Source of the DNA: Cadophora sp. MPI-SDFR-AT-0126
Taxonomy: Eukaryota; Ascomycota; Leotiomycetes; Helotiales; Ploettnerulaceae
DNA: 64,000 nucleotides
Direction of reading: 5' to 3'
Assembly (NCBI GenBank): GCA_020747065.1
Contig: JAGMVK010000024.1
Span: forward strand, 682,001 to 746,000
The notes below the pieces were generated by a model. The model did not search any database. It worked only from the letters and a program-made list of their open reading frames with translations, and had not been told where the DNA came from. Both the position numbers and the translations under genes were made by a program. Of this stretch, positions 11,401 to 21,719 are shown piece by piece; position 1 is the stretch's first letter; every line of letters begins with the position of its first letter.

Positions 11401-11590
11401 TTTTAAGCCTAAGTTCTTAATTTTAATTAATCTTATAACAAAGGACTCTAAAACTATACTAATAATAAAGATACTATTTTTAAGACTAAAAAAAGTAATC
11501 ATTATAATTAATAATAAAGAATTTAATATTAACTCTTTACTTATAATTCTTAAAATATTAAAAAAATTCTAAGAATATATTTAGGGTTAG
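8480..11590 (+). mobile_element. RIP-degraded AT-rich tract beginning with a Fot1/pogo-like transposon end
   Basis: The left edge reads TAACGTCC followed by a long C run, TTCCGGC and ACCTCGCTTAACC. It matches the terminal repeat of the 47.6-49.5 kb element with some C-run expansion. The next few hundred bases align by eye with that element but are much richer in A and T. The tract is extremely AT-rich, dominated by TA dinucleotides and stops in all frames, as expected after heavy RIP. No right-hand terminal repeat is seen and the tract is longer than the 1.8 kb relative, so it is truncated or contains another decayed insertion. No coding capacity remains. Confidence 0.75.
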
Positions 11591-11591
11591 G

Positions 11592-12321
11592 ACCAGCGCT
11601 AAAGGCCTACGCAACTAAGTATTATAATCCTCATTTTCGATATTCGGCTGAGGGTAATGCTTCTTTGAGACTACGTATTTCGGTCTGCCGCTCATCCAGA
11701 AGAGTCATAGCACTGGACCAGTACTGGCGGCCGTCGCGGCTCACTACTGGACATCTGCACCGCCTACTACAAGAATGAAGAATATTCTCAGCTGCAGGAG
11801 GAGCACACTTCGTTACTGTTTTGGCATGAGCAGAGACCTCTAACGTAACCTATCGCGATCCCGTGACTAATGAAGCAGGTCTCATCTAACAACTTTTGAT
11901 GTATCTCTTACGCTTATTCATAATCTCTCAAAGATATAGGTCCAAATTTCCCCAACAGCGGCGAATAGAAGGGCAATCCCATACTTTCTCAGTAACTTGC
12001 TGCCTATTTGTGGTGCGCCACACAAGCAAGCCCAAACCCGAAGATAAGCATTAGTCACCACACTTCGCATATTGTCTGCGAATAAAAAGGGCTCTTCTCT
12101 ACCTCTGAAATAAACAGAGGACCCAATTGCATTTCGTAAATCTTGGCTTCGGGAAATGCCGCGAAGAGTCATTGTGGCCTGGGCTTACTCCAGCCTTGTA
12201 AAATCTCAACCAACCACAAACTTCACACTACTGTCACCTCAACTCAAGAGATTCGTGGCCGTTATAAATCTTGACACATCGCTTGATATCCGAAGAACAG
12301 ACGCGTATCTCGGGCTGCACA
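11592..12321. other. Normal-composition spacer, no gene identified
   Basis: GC content returns abruptly after 11590. A minus-strand frame at 11918-12172 (84 codons) is open but has no recognisable motif. The last 150 bp probably contain the promoter of the CorA-like gene that follows. Confidence 0.4.
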
Positions 12322-14030
12322 ATGGATTCCTGGGACTACGAAGAGTGTTTAGACTTGATTGACTACATGCCTCAGAGAAACAACTTCTTCGACATTTGGC
12401 AATATGAGGTGGGAGCCATTCCGAGTAACCGCTACCCAGCTAACCGGGAACAGGGTACTGCCGAGCTAGATATTCAGGAAGGTGAACTTGACAACGAGAA
12501 TCTAGATGAGTATCTCTCAAGAGTAAGTTTGTTGGAAATACCAAGTATACCAAGAAGACGGAAAGCTGATTAGGGACGAAGGTTCCGGAAATCACTCTTA
12601 ATCGCCGACGAGTTGGTGGTCTTCGATTGATGTACGCGAACCCATACTTTTAGTATCATCCAGAGCGCCAGTCACTCACTTCTTCATCAGATACTCGTGC
12701 ATCGACTCGCAGCTGGATTGTAACGACAGCACAGTTTTTTGGTCGCGATCAGATTTCATGAAAATCGTGCAGTCATTCAGGTTGCCGAAAAGATTCACGC
12801 AGGCGATAGCCAGGTGCCACTGTTTCTTTGCACAATCTCCTCCCGAGAAGATCGACGCAGCGGCAGAGCATTTTTGTAAGTCAGAGCCTGATAATAACGG
12901 CACATAATTTGCGTTTAGTGGCAAGTCCCCGATTAACACTCGCAGCATATGTCTTTAGCACCCTGTTCCACCATTGTCCGTTCTGGGGCCTGGCCGCTTG
13001 CTGGGATTCCGAGAAGAACATTACATACGCCTACTTGCAGTGCACTGCAGATCCCGATCGGGACTCCATTCCTCGCCTCAAGCGTTTTCTCGCCAAATCT
13101 GCACCCCAGGCTCTGCATCCATTGCTCGTCCCAGTTCTGATCATGGACATAGAGACAAACTTGACTCTCGTAGACGACGGAAGGTGGACGACGGAAATTA
13201 GCAACGTCGAATCGGAGACCGGCCAACAGCCCGACTGTACAGCTAAAACCCTGGATCCCTTTGCTCTGGATCTCCCCGGCATTGTGCAGCGATTAAATGG
13301 GTGTAGTATTTTTCTCTCCTGGATCGAACGGGAATCGGAAGTAGTGCTGTTACACTTGGATCAAGCGCTCAACATGATCTCAGACTTGCAGTTAATGTCG
13401 CCAAATCTCAGACAGTCAAGTATTCAGTTAACTAGACATGTCGACTTCCTTATCAGTTCACGAAAGAATTTGTTCTTGAGACTTCAAAATCTGCAGCGGC
13501 GAAGCCAGACCCAATTGGCCTTTGTATGCTCCCTTGGGAAAAGATATCTAGATTTTATATTGTGAGGCTAACGCTTTGAGTATTTAGACGTATAACATCT
13601 TGGCACAAAGGGATAACAAATTGAATATCGAAGTTGCTCGCGATTCGAAAGTCATCGCACTTGCAAGCAGTCGTGATAGCACGGCTATGAAAACTGTTGC
13701 AATCCTCACTATTGCGTTTCTCCCCGGGACTTTTGTAGCAGTTCGTACTACCACCTCGATAAGCACTTTTGAAATTCGCGTTGAGTCTTGCTAATCATTT
13801 CCCAGTCATTCTTCGCTATGCCACTTTTCAACTGGCAGGCCAACTCTAGCGGAGAAATTATCGGGCCGCACTTCTGGGTGTACTGGGCGTTTGCAATTCC
13901 TCTCACTGGACTTGTGCTTGGTATGTGGGGAGTTTGGATACGAATTATCTTGAAGAGACATGGAAAAGAAGACCAAGAGGTCCGAGAAAGGAGTCTTAGA
14001 AGCTTAATATATGGAAAGGGGATTGCTTGA
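12322..14030 (+). CDS. Fungal CorA-like two-helix membrane protein lacking GMN
   Basis: The first exon starts at the ATG at 12322 (MDSWDYEECLDLIDYM). An intron near 12873-12918 joins AEHF to LASPRLTLAAYVFSTLF. The large central exon (12919-13523) holds helical stalk sequence ending in LQRRSQTQLAF. Two clear introns follow, 13524-13587 (64 nt) and 13741-13805 (65 nt). The C-terminus has helix 1 as TVAILTIAFLPGTFVA joined to SFFAMPLFNW, then helix 2 FWVYWAFAIPLTGLVLGMWG and a basic tail, with TGA at 14028-14030. The FLPGTFVA-FAMPLFNW layout is common in fungal CorA-like proteins. In these the canonical G-M-N is replaced, so magnesium transport cannot be assumed. Exon borders between 12540 and 12800 are unresolved. 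It is in the same orientation as the GMN-containing gene at 4.1 kb but not a close copy. Confidence 0.72.
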
Positions 14031-14871
14031 GTTCACAGCACGAGACCGCAATGAAGACTCAAATCCGTCTCTTCTTTCAGTCAAGCCTGATCCCTATGAC
14101 CCATACCGTATTCCCATGGCTGACTATCTATCGAGCTTCGAGCAACCGTCGCGTCTTTGTCACTGTGTGCAGGGGTGACGGATGTCAGGTCCTTGGCCAA
14201 TTCCTCATTTGATTGCCGTCGCCGTTGGTCATCTTCGAGATCGGCGGCTAGCAGCGTTCGCAATTGCGTATATTGCTGACGGATATGAGGGACGGTGGGT
14301 ATTCTTCTCAAAGTCTGCGCTCCGCAGAAGTTACTGGTAGAATTTCGTCAGCCGTTTTGTCAGGGCTATCTGCCCATCGTCGAAATTGGCAAAAGTGTCT
14401 GAGGATATTCTTTCCCCACCCGCACTTACCGACCATTTAACTAGGCTGGTCAAGGGCTGACAGACGTGCACAGTGAATCGTGAATCAGTTCAGTAATCGC
14501 GCTGCTCGGGAAGAGAGGTCAACACCAGAGCGCTGACATGTTATGCTTATTGGTTTAAAGGAGTGGATCCCGCTAGTAAAGTGGGTATTTTATTTTGGTC
14601 AGCACGTTTTCAGGGTTTTTGCGATCGTCAACCTGCGAAGGAGTCTCATTTCCTCTGGTCTCTCTCCAAACTTGGATATCGGGGGGGTTCTCAAAAAGTT
14701 CTAAATATAGAATCGCGAGGTAGTTCAATCTCCCCTCACCAAAAAAGGCTTCGCAATCCTTGCGAACTTCCAGTCAATGCCCACACATCGCAGGAATCAA
14801 GGAATGCTTCTTACAACTATAAAGTATCGCTAAAATAGTACTTATTATATGGTGAAACGATTAGCAGACTA
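14031..14871. other. Spacer, no gene identified
   Basis: About 840 bp hold only short frames without motifs, for example 14563-14838. The 14700s contain a few C and G runs but no repeat I can define. Confidence 0.35.
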
Positions 14872-15441
14872 ATGTTTCCGATGGGTTTGGTCGCTGTTTT
14901 TGGGGGTCTGATAACCAGTTCTCGGCTAATCCCATACCGCATCTCTCTCCACCACGCACCTCGATCCATGTACCGTGGACCGTGCACTCAGAGAGTCATC
15001 ACGTCTTCTCGTCTCACCAGTCTCACCAGTCTCACTCATCACTTCTTCTTCTCTTCCCACTTCCCACCTGGCGGCCCCGGATTCTTGCCGGTGCTACGGT
15101 ACCAGAAACTGTTCATTGCGATCGACTCTGACCTGAAGTATAAGGGCTGGCACCTCCTTTCGTACCCTCCTTTCTCATCGCCCACTCCCGAACCAACATT
15201 CTCTCCTTCCTCTCTCAACATCCCTCTTCTCAGCAATACCGACCTAGAGAGCCTCCTAGCTGAGGAGGATAGTGACGATGATGAAGTACGTCATCCTCCA
15301 GAATACTACCGCGCCAAAGCTGCAAACCTCGACGTGCAGCGTCTTCGACAAAAGCAATACAGCCCTGAGACGCAAGCTCAGCTTGACCGGGTGAAGGAGC
15401 ACTATGATCAGTATGAGCAATATCCACCTCACCTGCATTAA
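14872..15441 (+). pseudogene. N-terminal fragment resembling DUF3435 (FluG-domain/tyrosine-recombinase-related) proteins
   Basis: The open frame is 189 codons, but only the last 80 or so look like protein under selection. It has an acidic stretch (LLAEEDSDDDEV) followed by YYRAKAANLDVQRLRQKQYS and the text SPETQAQLDRVKEHYDQY. That resembles the N-terminal region of fungal DUF3435 proteins, where an R-Y-S-P-x-T-Q-x-x-L-D helix precedes the recombinase-like core. The frame stops at 15441 without any of the core, so this is a truncated fragment. Many DUF3435 proteins are tyrosine recombinases of mobile elements, including Starship captains. Nothing here shows such an element, and the assignment rests on one short motif. 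Confidence 0.35.
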
Positions 15442-15629
15442 AGGGAACCAAATAATAGATCATCATGGAGACATCTTGCCAGCTCAGAAGGCGAAGAGCC
15501 CTTGAGACCATAAAGTGACACCAGTCGGGGCCCCATCAATGTCGAGCACGGACAATGCATTGTCACAGACTCTGGAGCAGCCATCTGCTCCAAGGGGTGA
15601 ATCGAACTTTTCACATTTCCGCTAGATCT

Positions 15630-15921
15630 ATCTGAAGCACCAATACGCCTGATTGATTTGCTTCCAATTCGAGAGTCAAATCCATATCAAATGCAAAATG
15701 ATCATATCCTCCTCCATATCGGAGTGCACCTACGAGGCACTATCTTACGAGTGGGGGCACTTTAAATCATCAAAGGAAATTTTCATCAACGGGATGAGAT
15801 TCTTTGTCAGAGATAACCTGTGGAACGCACTATATGATCTTCGAGAGGATTCGCCACGGCGGCTCTGGATTGACGCGCTATGTATCGATCAACAGAATGT
15901 TGATGAACGAAACCACCAAGT
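15630..15921 (+). pseudogene. HET (heterokaryon incompatibility) domain fragment
   Basis: The sequence starts with A-P-I-R-L-I-D-L-L-P and then, after a one-base frame change near 15680, reads CTYEALSYEWG, INGMRFFVRDNLWNALYDLR and RRLWIDALCIDQQNVDERNH. These are the first blocks of the HET domain (Y-E-A-L-S-Y-x-W-G, N-L, L-W-I-D-A-L-C-I-D-Q). HET proteins trigger programmed cell death after fusion of genetically different hyphae. The domain is cut off after the D-Q block and nothing downstream continues it. The next bases belong to an unrelated esterase fragment on the other strand. It has a frameshift and is truncated, so it is non-functional. Confidence 0.82.
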
Positions 15922-16457
15922 CCAGGGGAAACTAACAACCACCGTGAAGCCACAAGAGAACAGGCTTTTTCTGTCCAGGTTTGGACTTTGTCCAGACATT
16001 GAGCGACAGACGTTCCTCGCTTTGACTATGGCCAACTTGATCGAGCCTCAAGAACACGTTGCGTGCATTTTTAGGGGAGCTGGTGAGGTCTATGCTTGAA
16101 ATGGGGATAGTATTTAGTGTTTTGTTTTTTACAGCTAACGAATTTTGACCCATCCGCTCTTCCTGAAGGATTCACAAATGCCACTGGTGGCGCGAACCCT
16201 CAGCTGTCCTACCGGCGGCTTTGCGTATGGGATGTCGAGATCCTCCAACACCTGTGAGGCTGACCAGTCACAAAACCACTTGTCGTCCCGACTCGTCGGC
16301 CGACATTGATGTTGTTATTGTCAACGGTGTCAACGAGCGCCGTCCCAACGGCCGCAAGGGGACCAAAAAGGAGAGCAAAAGGCAGTTCATGATTGGCTGA
16401 TAGATTGGTTGATTGGCCAATACAAGCCAGAAAGGACGTAATGAAAAGAAATTTCAA
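15922..16457 (-). pseudogene. N-terminal remnant of a secreted type-B carboxylesterase/lipase
   Basis: Reading the minus strand from 16457, a signal-peptide-like stretch KFLFITSFLACIGQS is preceded by TTG rather than ATG, so the start codon may be lost. Next come an I-P-Y-A-K-P-P-V-G-Q-L-R block near 16220-16240 and, in another frame, FAPPVAFVNPSGRADGSKF near 16150-16200. After a possible intron (about 16085-16143), SEERLSLNVWTKSKPGQKKP and V-L-L-W-L-H-G-G end near 15925. These are the first conserved blocks of the carboxylesterase type B family. The oxyanion-hole H-G-G is the last piece; the nucleophile serine and the rest are absent. The break coincides with the end of the HET fragment, so the two relics were joined tail to tail by deletion. 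Confidence 0.75.
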
Positions 16458-17659
16458 CGTGGCTAAGGACCCTCCACTTGTACTTGTATGTTTTTGTGCA
16501 ACTATGCATGCGCAAACGGACTAACCTAACCCGGCTAGGACAGCGATAAATACAACAAGACAGTGAGCTTGTGAACCATTCCAAATTCCAGACTACTGTC
16601 TTCCACCCTTTTTATTCCCTCTTGCAGTGGTAGAGGAGAGCATGGGTAGACAGACCATTAGTTTCTCTCGAAGCCCCTTTCGAACGGACCTGAGGGCAAG
16701 AAGGAAGACAGTAGAGATTAGAAAAGCAGGACGAGATGGACTCGTATTGCTGCATCTTGAGATGATGTGACGAAAGACGCCGGAATTCCGGAATCGGCAC
16801 AATACGTGGCTGAAATATATCACTTCTACCTGGGCCAAAAGCAACACAAAGAGTCAATGCAAAACCGATCCGTGCGTCTTCTGGAAGCCTTCCCTTGTTT
16901 TAGAATCCTGTCTGCGAAGCGGGGAAATCAGGCCCCGATCCCTCGATGCTGGATCGGGCGAGCTGTGGGTGCTCCTTGCGAGATGCCGGCTTCCGCGGAC
17001 CATCGATTGTCTCCGCATTTTCGATCAAGACGAGGAAGATGCAGTTGCTTCTATTTGCGCAGAGGTGGCTTAACAAGGTTCGCGGGGAAGTATCCAGCGA
17101 TGGCAATGGCGTTCGTCAGAGACATGTGAGGTCGGCTTGGGCGGTAACATGAAATAACTGGAATTCGGAAGCAAATGCCGCCAGCGTCCTAACCGTTCGT
17201 CCATCTACCGGCCGGTATGTTATGTGGTGTGATTCTTGGTGGCCATCTTCCGTTTTTGGTCTTTGTTTTTTCGGTCCTTGTTGTGGCTATCAAGTAGGGT
17301 CCTAAGCACGGCCTCAGTTCAAATCTCTGATTGGCTGGGTGCCGTCCCTGGATTGACCACCCATTGTTATTGACAACCGCGCTAGCACTTGCGTTGACCC
17401 TGTGGCGTTATTTGGTGTGAGGATATAGATATAGATGTTGGCTTCTGACTTCGATTCGATCTTCATTCAAAGAGCGTTCGTTTCTTAATATTCAGAGGTC
17501 AGCTCCACCAGACCAACCCATCATTTTTCACTTCCGTTTTCTCACTCCGCAGCAGATCATAATTCAATACCAGAACAGTCGTCTGCCCCGACGAAGTTTT
17601 CCTGCTCAGCATCCCCCGGCTCGTTAGCGCGATGAGTGCTGTCCTCAAAACTGAGAGAG
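16458..17659. other. Spacer, no gene identified
   Basis: About 1.2 kb with only short overlapping frames (16593-16857, 16767-17129 and 16900-17152) and no motif. The region 17400-17659 is likely the former promoter and 5' leader of the rhodopsin-like pseudogene. Confidence 0.35.
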
Positions 17660-18770
17660 ATGGCATCGTTGGCGCCTTCCCCCCCCCCCCTACCTAGAGT
17701 CATTCCGAACTTTCAAAATCCCGACTCTCAAGGATACCGAGTTACTCTTGCCATTGCAATCATGTTTCCGCTGGCGACTATCGTTCTACTTCTACGACTT
17801 TATACAAGGATTGTAATCGTTCGGAAAGTTGGGGTTCACGATAGTAAGTTTATTTGCTATCAAAGTTCCTGAGTGCGTTGGATTAACTGTGTCTAGACGC
17901 GATCGGCTTTGCATAGGTATGAATTGTCGATTTATTACGAAAGTATACACACAGAAAGAATACCGATGTTTCTTATCCGATAGGTTTTCTCCATTCCTTA
18001 TAGTGCTATGCTCATAATTTGTGAGTAGATACTTATAGCGCATCCTACTGGTTTTTTGCTAACTCTCAGTTCTAAAGCGACCCATCTCGGCCCCGGTGTC
18101 CATATCTGGGACGTTCCATTTACAATGTTCAGTCCTGATCTCTTACGAGTAAGTCAATGGTTACTAGAGTCCGGAACGAGATAAGACTTTCCATGCCAAT
18201 CTTTACTATTTACTAACGTTAACTTTAAATAGGTATCATCTTTGGAATATTCTATGGCATGTCCTTTATGTGCGTTAAGTTATCGGCTCATTCGAATTTC
18301 TATTCAACTGCCAGCCTGTTGCCAAAAACTGGGGGCTCACTATTACAAAGGGGAAATTCATCAACGTGTCGAAAATTCTCCTGGCACGTGGTTCGATAAA
18401 TGTCGTAACTGATCTTGCAATGCCGGTCCTGCCAATAGCACTGGTATGGAAGCTGAAAGTGAAAATGAAACAAAAAGTGGCATTAGTTGGCCTCTTCAAG
18501 ACCGGAACACTGTATGCTTTCCCCTCCTTGGATGTGTCTACAAATCAAACAAATGCTAATTTTCACAAGTGTTTGCATCGTCAGTGCCATCCGGCTAAAG
18601 TTAGTTTGGGACCTCATTCGTTCTCCAGATTTCACATGGTTAGGGGCCGAGCTTAATGTATGGTCGTAAGTTTATCTCTCCCTTAGCTCGAGCGAGGTTT
18701 TGGCGCTAATAACACTTTTAGTGTTTTAGAGGTGTATATTGGAATCATTTGTGTTTGCGCCGAGTGGGTG
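17660..18770 (+). pseudogene. Fungal rhodopsin-like (PF20684-type) seven-helix membrane protein, deleted internally and truncated
   Basis: Starting at the ATG at 17660, a first exon reads RVIPNFQNPDSQGYRVTLAI and a helix ending RLYTRIVIVRKVGVHD. After introns come GPGVHIWDVPFTMFSPDLL (near 18085-18150) and FNCQPVAKNWGLTITKGKFI followed by LARGSINVVTDLAMPVLPIA and VWKLKVKMKQKVALVGLF. An intron (about 18512-18569) leads to RLKLVWDLIRSPDFTWLGAE. Another (about 18666-18720) leads to SVLEVYIGIICVC. This block order fits fungal integral membrane proteins with the rhodopsin domain. About 60 residues containing helices 3-4 are missing between DLL and FNCQP, and a stop sits at the end of the second exon. 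The match ends abruptly near 18760, where an unrelated minus-strand relic begins. Function in this family is poorly known. Confidence 0.72.
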
Positions 18771-19991
18771 CTTGCCGAGAACGTAGCTGACCCCCTCGAT
18801 AACGCGATCGAGAGCAGTATCCAAGCATCCAAGTAGCTTTGAGGTACAGGTTCCTGAAATACATCAATATTAATCACCAAACAGCCAGCCAGACATCAAC
18901 TTACTTTCTCGAAACCGTACTCCGCCCGCAGACTTGAGATCTCCCTTGATAGTGGGATGGATCGTGATTCAAGCGAGTCAATGAAGCGAGAGAGGTCCGG
19001 TCGTCCTTGCTCAGCTAAGAGTCTCACTTGCTCATCGAGGATAGAGAGCAGCTCCAGCTTTTACGGATCTGCCTGAAAGCGGGCGGCGGTCTTCTCGACC
19101 TCTTCTTTACTCGTCTTCGCAAAGCTCCTAGTGACGCGGTCAAAATCAGCAAATGCTATAATGTATGTATTATAAGACGTACTATATATTTAGATTAAAC
19201 AGAATTCCTAGATACGTCAACTAAACCAGTTCACGCAATGTTCGTCCCCTGTGCAAAATCTTATCAAGCCTCTTCCTCCTCGTATTCGAGATCTTTGTCT
19301 GAATTCCTGCTGCGTCCGGTGATGAAGGTCGATCTTCGTTGTCTATGGAGGTGATATTATTAGTGCTATCTGTCGCCGTAGTGCTGTACGCCTCTTTCAG
19401 GTAATTGTTTAGCACGATAGTGGCCACACGTTTCCTAAGCGTCCCACGTTTCACACGAGGGGGTGCCTTCTCAGCTTGTTGAAGTTCGGCGTCATACTAT
19501 TCTGAAGCGCCCATCCACTCGATCATGTTAAGGATAGTTGCCTCCTTGGACCGAGCGTGGCCTGCTTCGAGCATTCTGATCAACATGGAGGCTGACCAAG
19601 TTGTCGAGCTGTCGGTGATCCATGCCGAATCCGGCCGCCCCACAACAGTAGGAGTAACGGGTGTTCTCTCAAGGCCACGCCGAATCGTGGAGAGGATGCT
19701 TGAATTGAATTTTTTTGAAATTTCTGAGCGCCTGCTCATCTCGTAAAGGAGGTGAACTGCTTTGGCGATCATTTCGGCTAATATAGGTGTCTCTTCAGGT
19801 GAGGATAGGGGCAGAATAGCTGGGCTATCTTGAGTGAGGAGCGACTGCTCTCGGTCGTCTAGTTGCGCTTCTGCCGAAGCAGTGCTGGACAGACTCTTCT
19901 GTTGCTGTTCTGTGCTCATCTCTACCTTTTCTGCTGACAACTTCATTGCCCCATATCCCTCGCACTTTCTTTTCACAGACCCTAGAATCAT
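18771..19991 (-). pseudogene. Unknown fungal protein with in-frame stops
   Basis: The minus-strand frame from the ATG at 19991 encodes a hydrophilic protein. It contains ILAEMIAKAVHLLYEMSRRS and STTWSASMLIRMLEAGHARS and ends at TAG (19497-19499). The same frame continues directly after the stop with YDAELQQAEKAPPRVKRGTL to 19221. A further segment near 18910-19150 reads FDRVTRSFAKTSKEEVEKTA, then a stop, then KLELLSILDEQVRLLAEQGR. A GT-AG intron at about 18853-18905 may precede a last exon. I do not recognise a domain. It is rich in charged helices with a basic K-R-G-T-L-R-K-R patch. The coding-like continuation across stops suggests a once-functional gene. It abuts the truncated rhodopsin-like relic. 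Confidence 0.5.
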
Positions 19992-20330
19992 AGATCCAAA
20001 ACCTAATCCCCTAATTCACAGTTCCGAAATTAAAGATGACTAAGTGAAAGTTTGGAAAAAGTGAAGTTTTTCTAATATAATGAGAGTGGTAAAAAGGGCC
20101 TGTATCCCTATTGAGGGGGCCGAAGTCTCAACAGGGAATAAAAACCAGGCAGAGAAGGTGATGCAACAAACCCCCATTCCTCCACATGCAAATTGCCAAT
20201 CTTCTAACACATCTGACACTCAAATATCCCAAGCTCCAAGTCGGTGTGAGTTCCTTAAGGGCAGGCGTAAATTGACCCTATTCCAATTAGTCCAGATCCA
20301 AAGGGTTGACAAGATGAATGGGCTTGTTCA

Positions 20331-20769
20331 CTAACCCGACCATCCAACGTATTCTCCGTTCGCCATAGCAACCCAATAGCCACTCGGCAACTTGGCCCAT
20401 CCCCTGTTAAAACCTTCGTCAGCCACTACTCCTCACCGCAGGAATAAAGTAAGGCATCAGGATCGAGAACTGTACTTACTTATCGCCGTTCACGGTCGTG
20501 GTGCCGACACGGGTGTAGCAGACAAGAGTGATCTTGGTTCCCTTTGCATACTGTCCAACAGCGGTGCAGCTGGTTTTGGGGCATGTTCGATATCGGAGTC
20601 CATCAACCCGGACAGTCGCAGAGACAGATCTCTTCCCAATGTTGCTGGTCTCAACATCTCGCTCCATGGATTTCACAGGATCGACAGTTGGCTCAGCATC
20701 CGCTGGCGCTGGGGCAGCGACGGCCAAAAAGGGGAGGATGGCGGCAATGGCGATGGTTGTGAACTTCAT
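20331..20769 (-). CDS. Small secreted protein with bacterial-SH3-like domain
   Basis: Exon 1 (20480-20769) starts at ATG and encodes the signal peptide MKFTTIAIAAILPFLAVAAP, followed by a pro-like stretch ending in the dibasic KR of GKRS. The domain then reads ATVRVDGLRYRTCPKTSCTA and GQYAKGTKITLVCYT. An intron at 20404-20479 (76 nt, GTAAGT with branch-like GGCTGACG and acceptor ACAG) is phase 2. Exon 2 (20331-20403) adds GWAKLPSGYWVAMANGEYVG and ends W-S-G-stop, giving 120 aa in total. The L-R-x-R-x-x-P pattern, the two cysteines of CPKTSC and the closing G-x-Y-V / G-E-Y-V strands are typical of SH3b domains. Such domains in small secreted fungal proteins have been linked to cell-wall binding or host interaction. 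The K-R site suggests processing by a Kex2-like protease. The frame is intact in an otherwise decayed neighbourhood. Confidence 0.8.
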
Positions 20770-21719
20770 TTTGACGGAGTTGATAGAGTTGACGGTAATG
20801 AGAGTCAGAGAAGGTCTAGAAGATTGTAGAAACTGAGAATGATGAGAATGCTGAGAAGATGCTGTTGTTTGATGTTGAGGTCAGAGGGCAAGACGCGGCT
20901 TTTTATATGCCATTTGTCGGTCTCAACTCGACCCAAGGCCGGAGGATTCCTGACCTTCATTTCAAAACGTAAGATCTTTTCTCGTCGGCCGTGAGGTATT
21001 CATCTCGGTCATGAAATTAAATGTTGATCTGCAACACCTGCTGGTTCTCAGTGGCTTGAAAAATTCCATTGTGCATGCCAAGATACCACAAATAGTACCT
21101 ATTCAGACTTTTCAGAGATCTTGACCGGGGGGTGGCTAAATGCGGAAATCACGATTCCTTCGACTCCCTCTTGGGGCAGGTCGTGAACATAAGGTTCTTT
21201 TGTCAGTCAAAATTGTGGGGTTGACTGGGTAATATGTAAGACGCGGGTGAAATACTTGGCCGAGACTAGAGCTAAAAGGTAAGAATCGCCTTAACCGGTC
21301 GGAAAGCTGAAGATGCAAAGCTTAAAATCAGCCTCGGCAATTTATCTCCTGTCCAGTCAAAGACGGAAAACAATTCCACCCATGCCGTCACATCAAGGCG
21401 GTCTGCGCTGGAAATGAACACAGCTTCCTCTTCGGCGAATCATCATGTCCTTGCTTGGTGACCACGTGGTATCTTGCTCCATGGATTTCATTGAGCACTG
21501 CCCACAAAAAGCTACAAAGGTTCCTAACCCATGAGTAAAGGTGGATAATGTTGTGTAAGTACGATCCTAAATTTCTTTTATTAGAGTGACAAGTAAATGG
21601 AATTTATCCGTCGAACTGAAATGCTCATGAGACAGGAAATGTCACCCTTGATCAAATGTAGATGGACAATGACGAGATTTCCCCCATTTTAGCGTTTGAA
21701 GAACCAGAACAGCATCTTT
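20770..21719. promoter_or_regulatory. Upstream region of the SH3-like gene
   Basis: The first 150 bp upstream of 20769 contain imperfect GAGAATG/GAGAAG repeats (20795-20860) and, on the minus strand, a TATA-like segment near 20900-20907 (plus-strand TTTTTATATG). Beyond that only short frames without motifs are seen, up to the start of the AT-rich tract. Confidence 0.35.

Noticed and set aside
17160..17215. tRNA-like sequence on the minus strand (GAACGGTTAGGACGCTGGCG)
   Set aside because: It resembles a D-arm and A box, but no B box, T-arm or acceptor stem could be paired.
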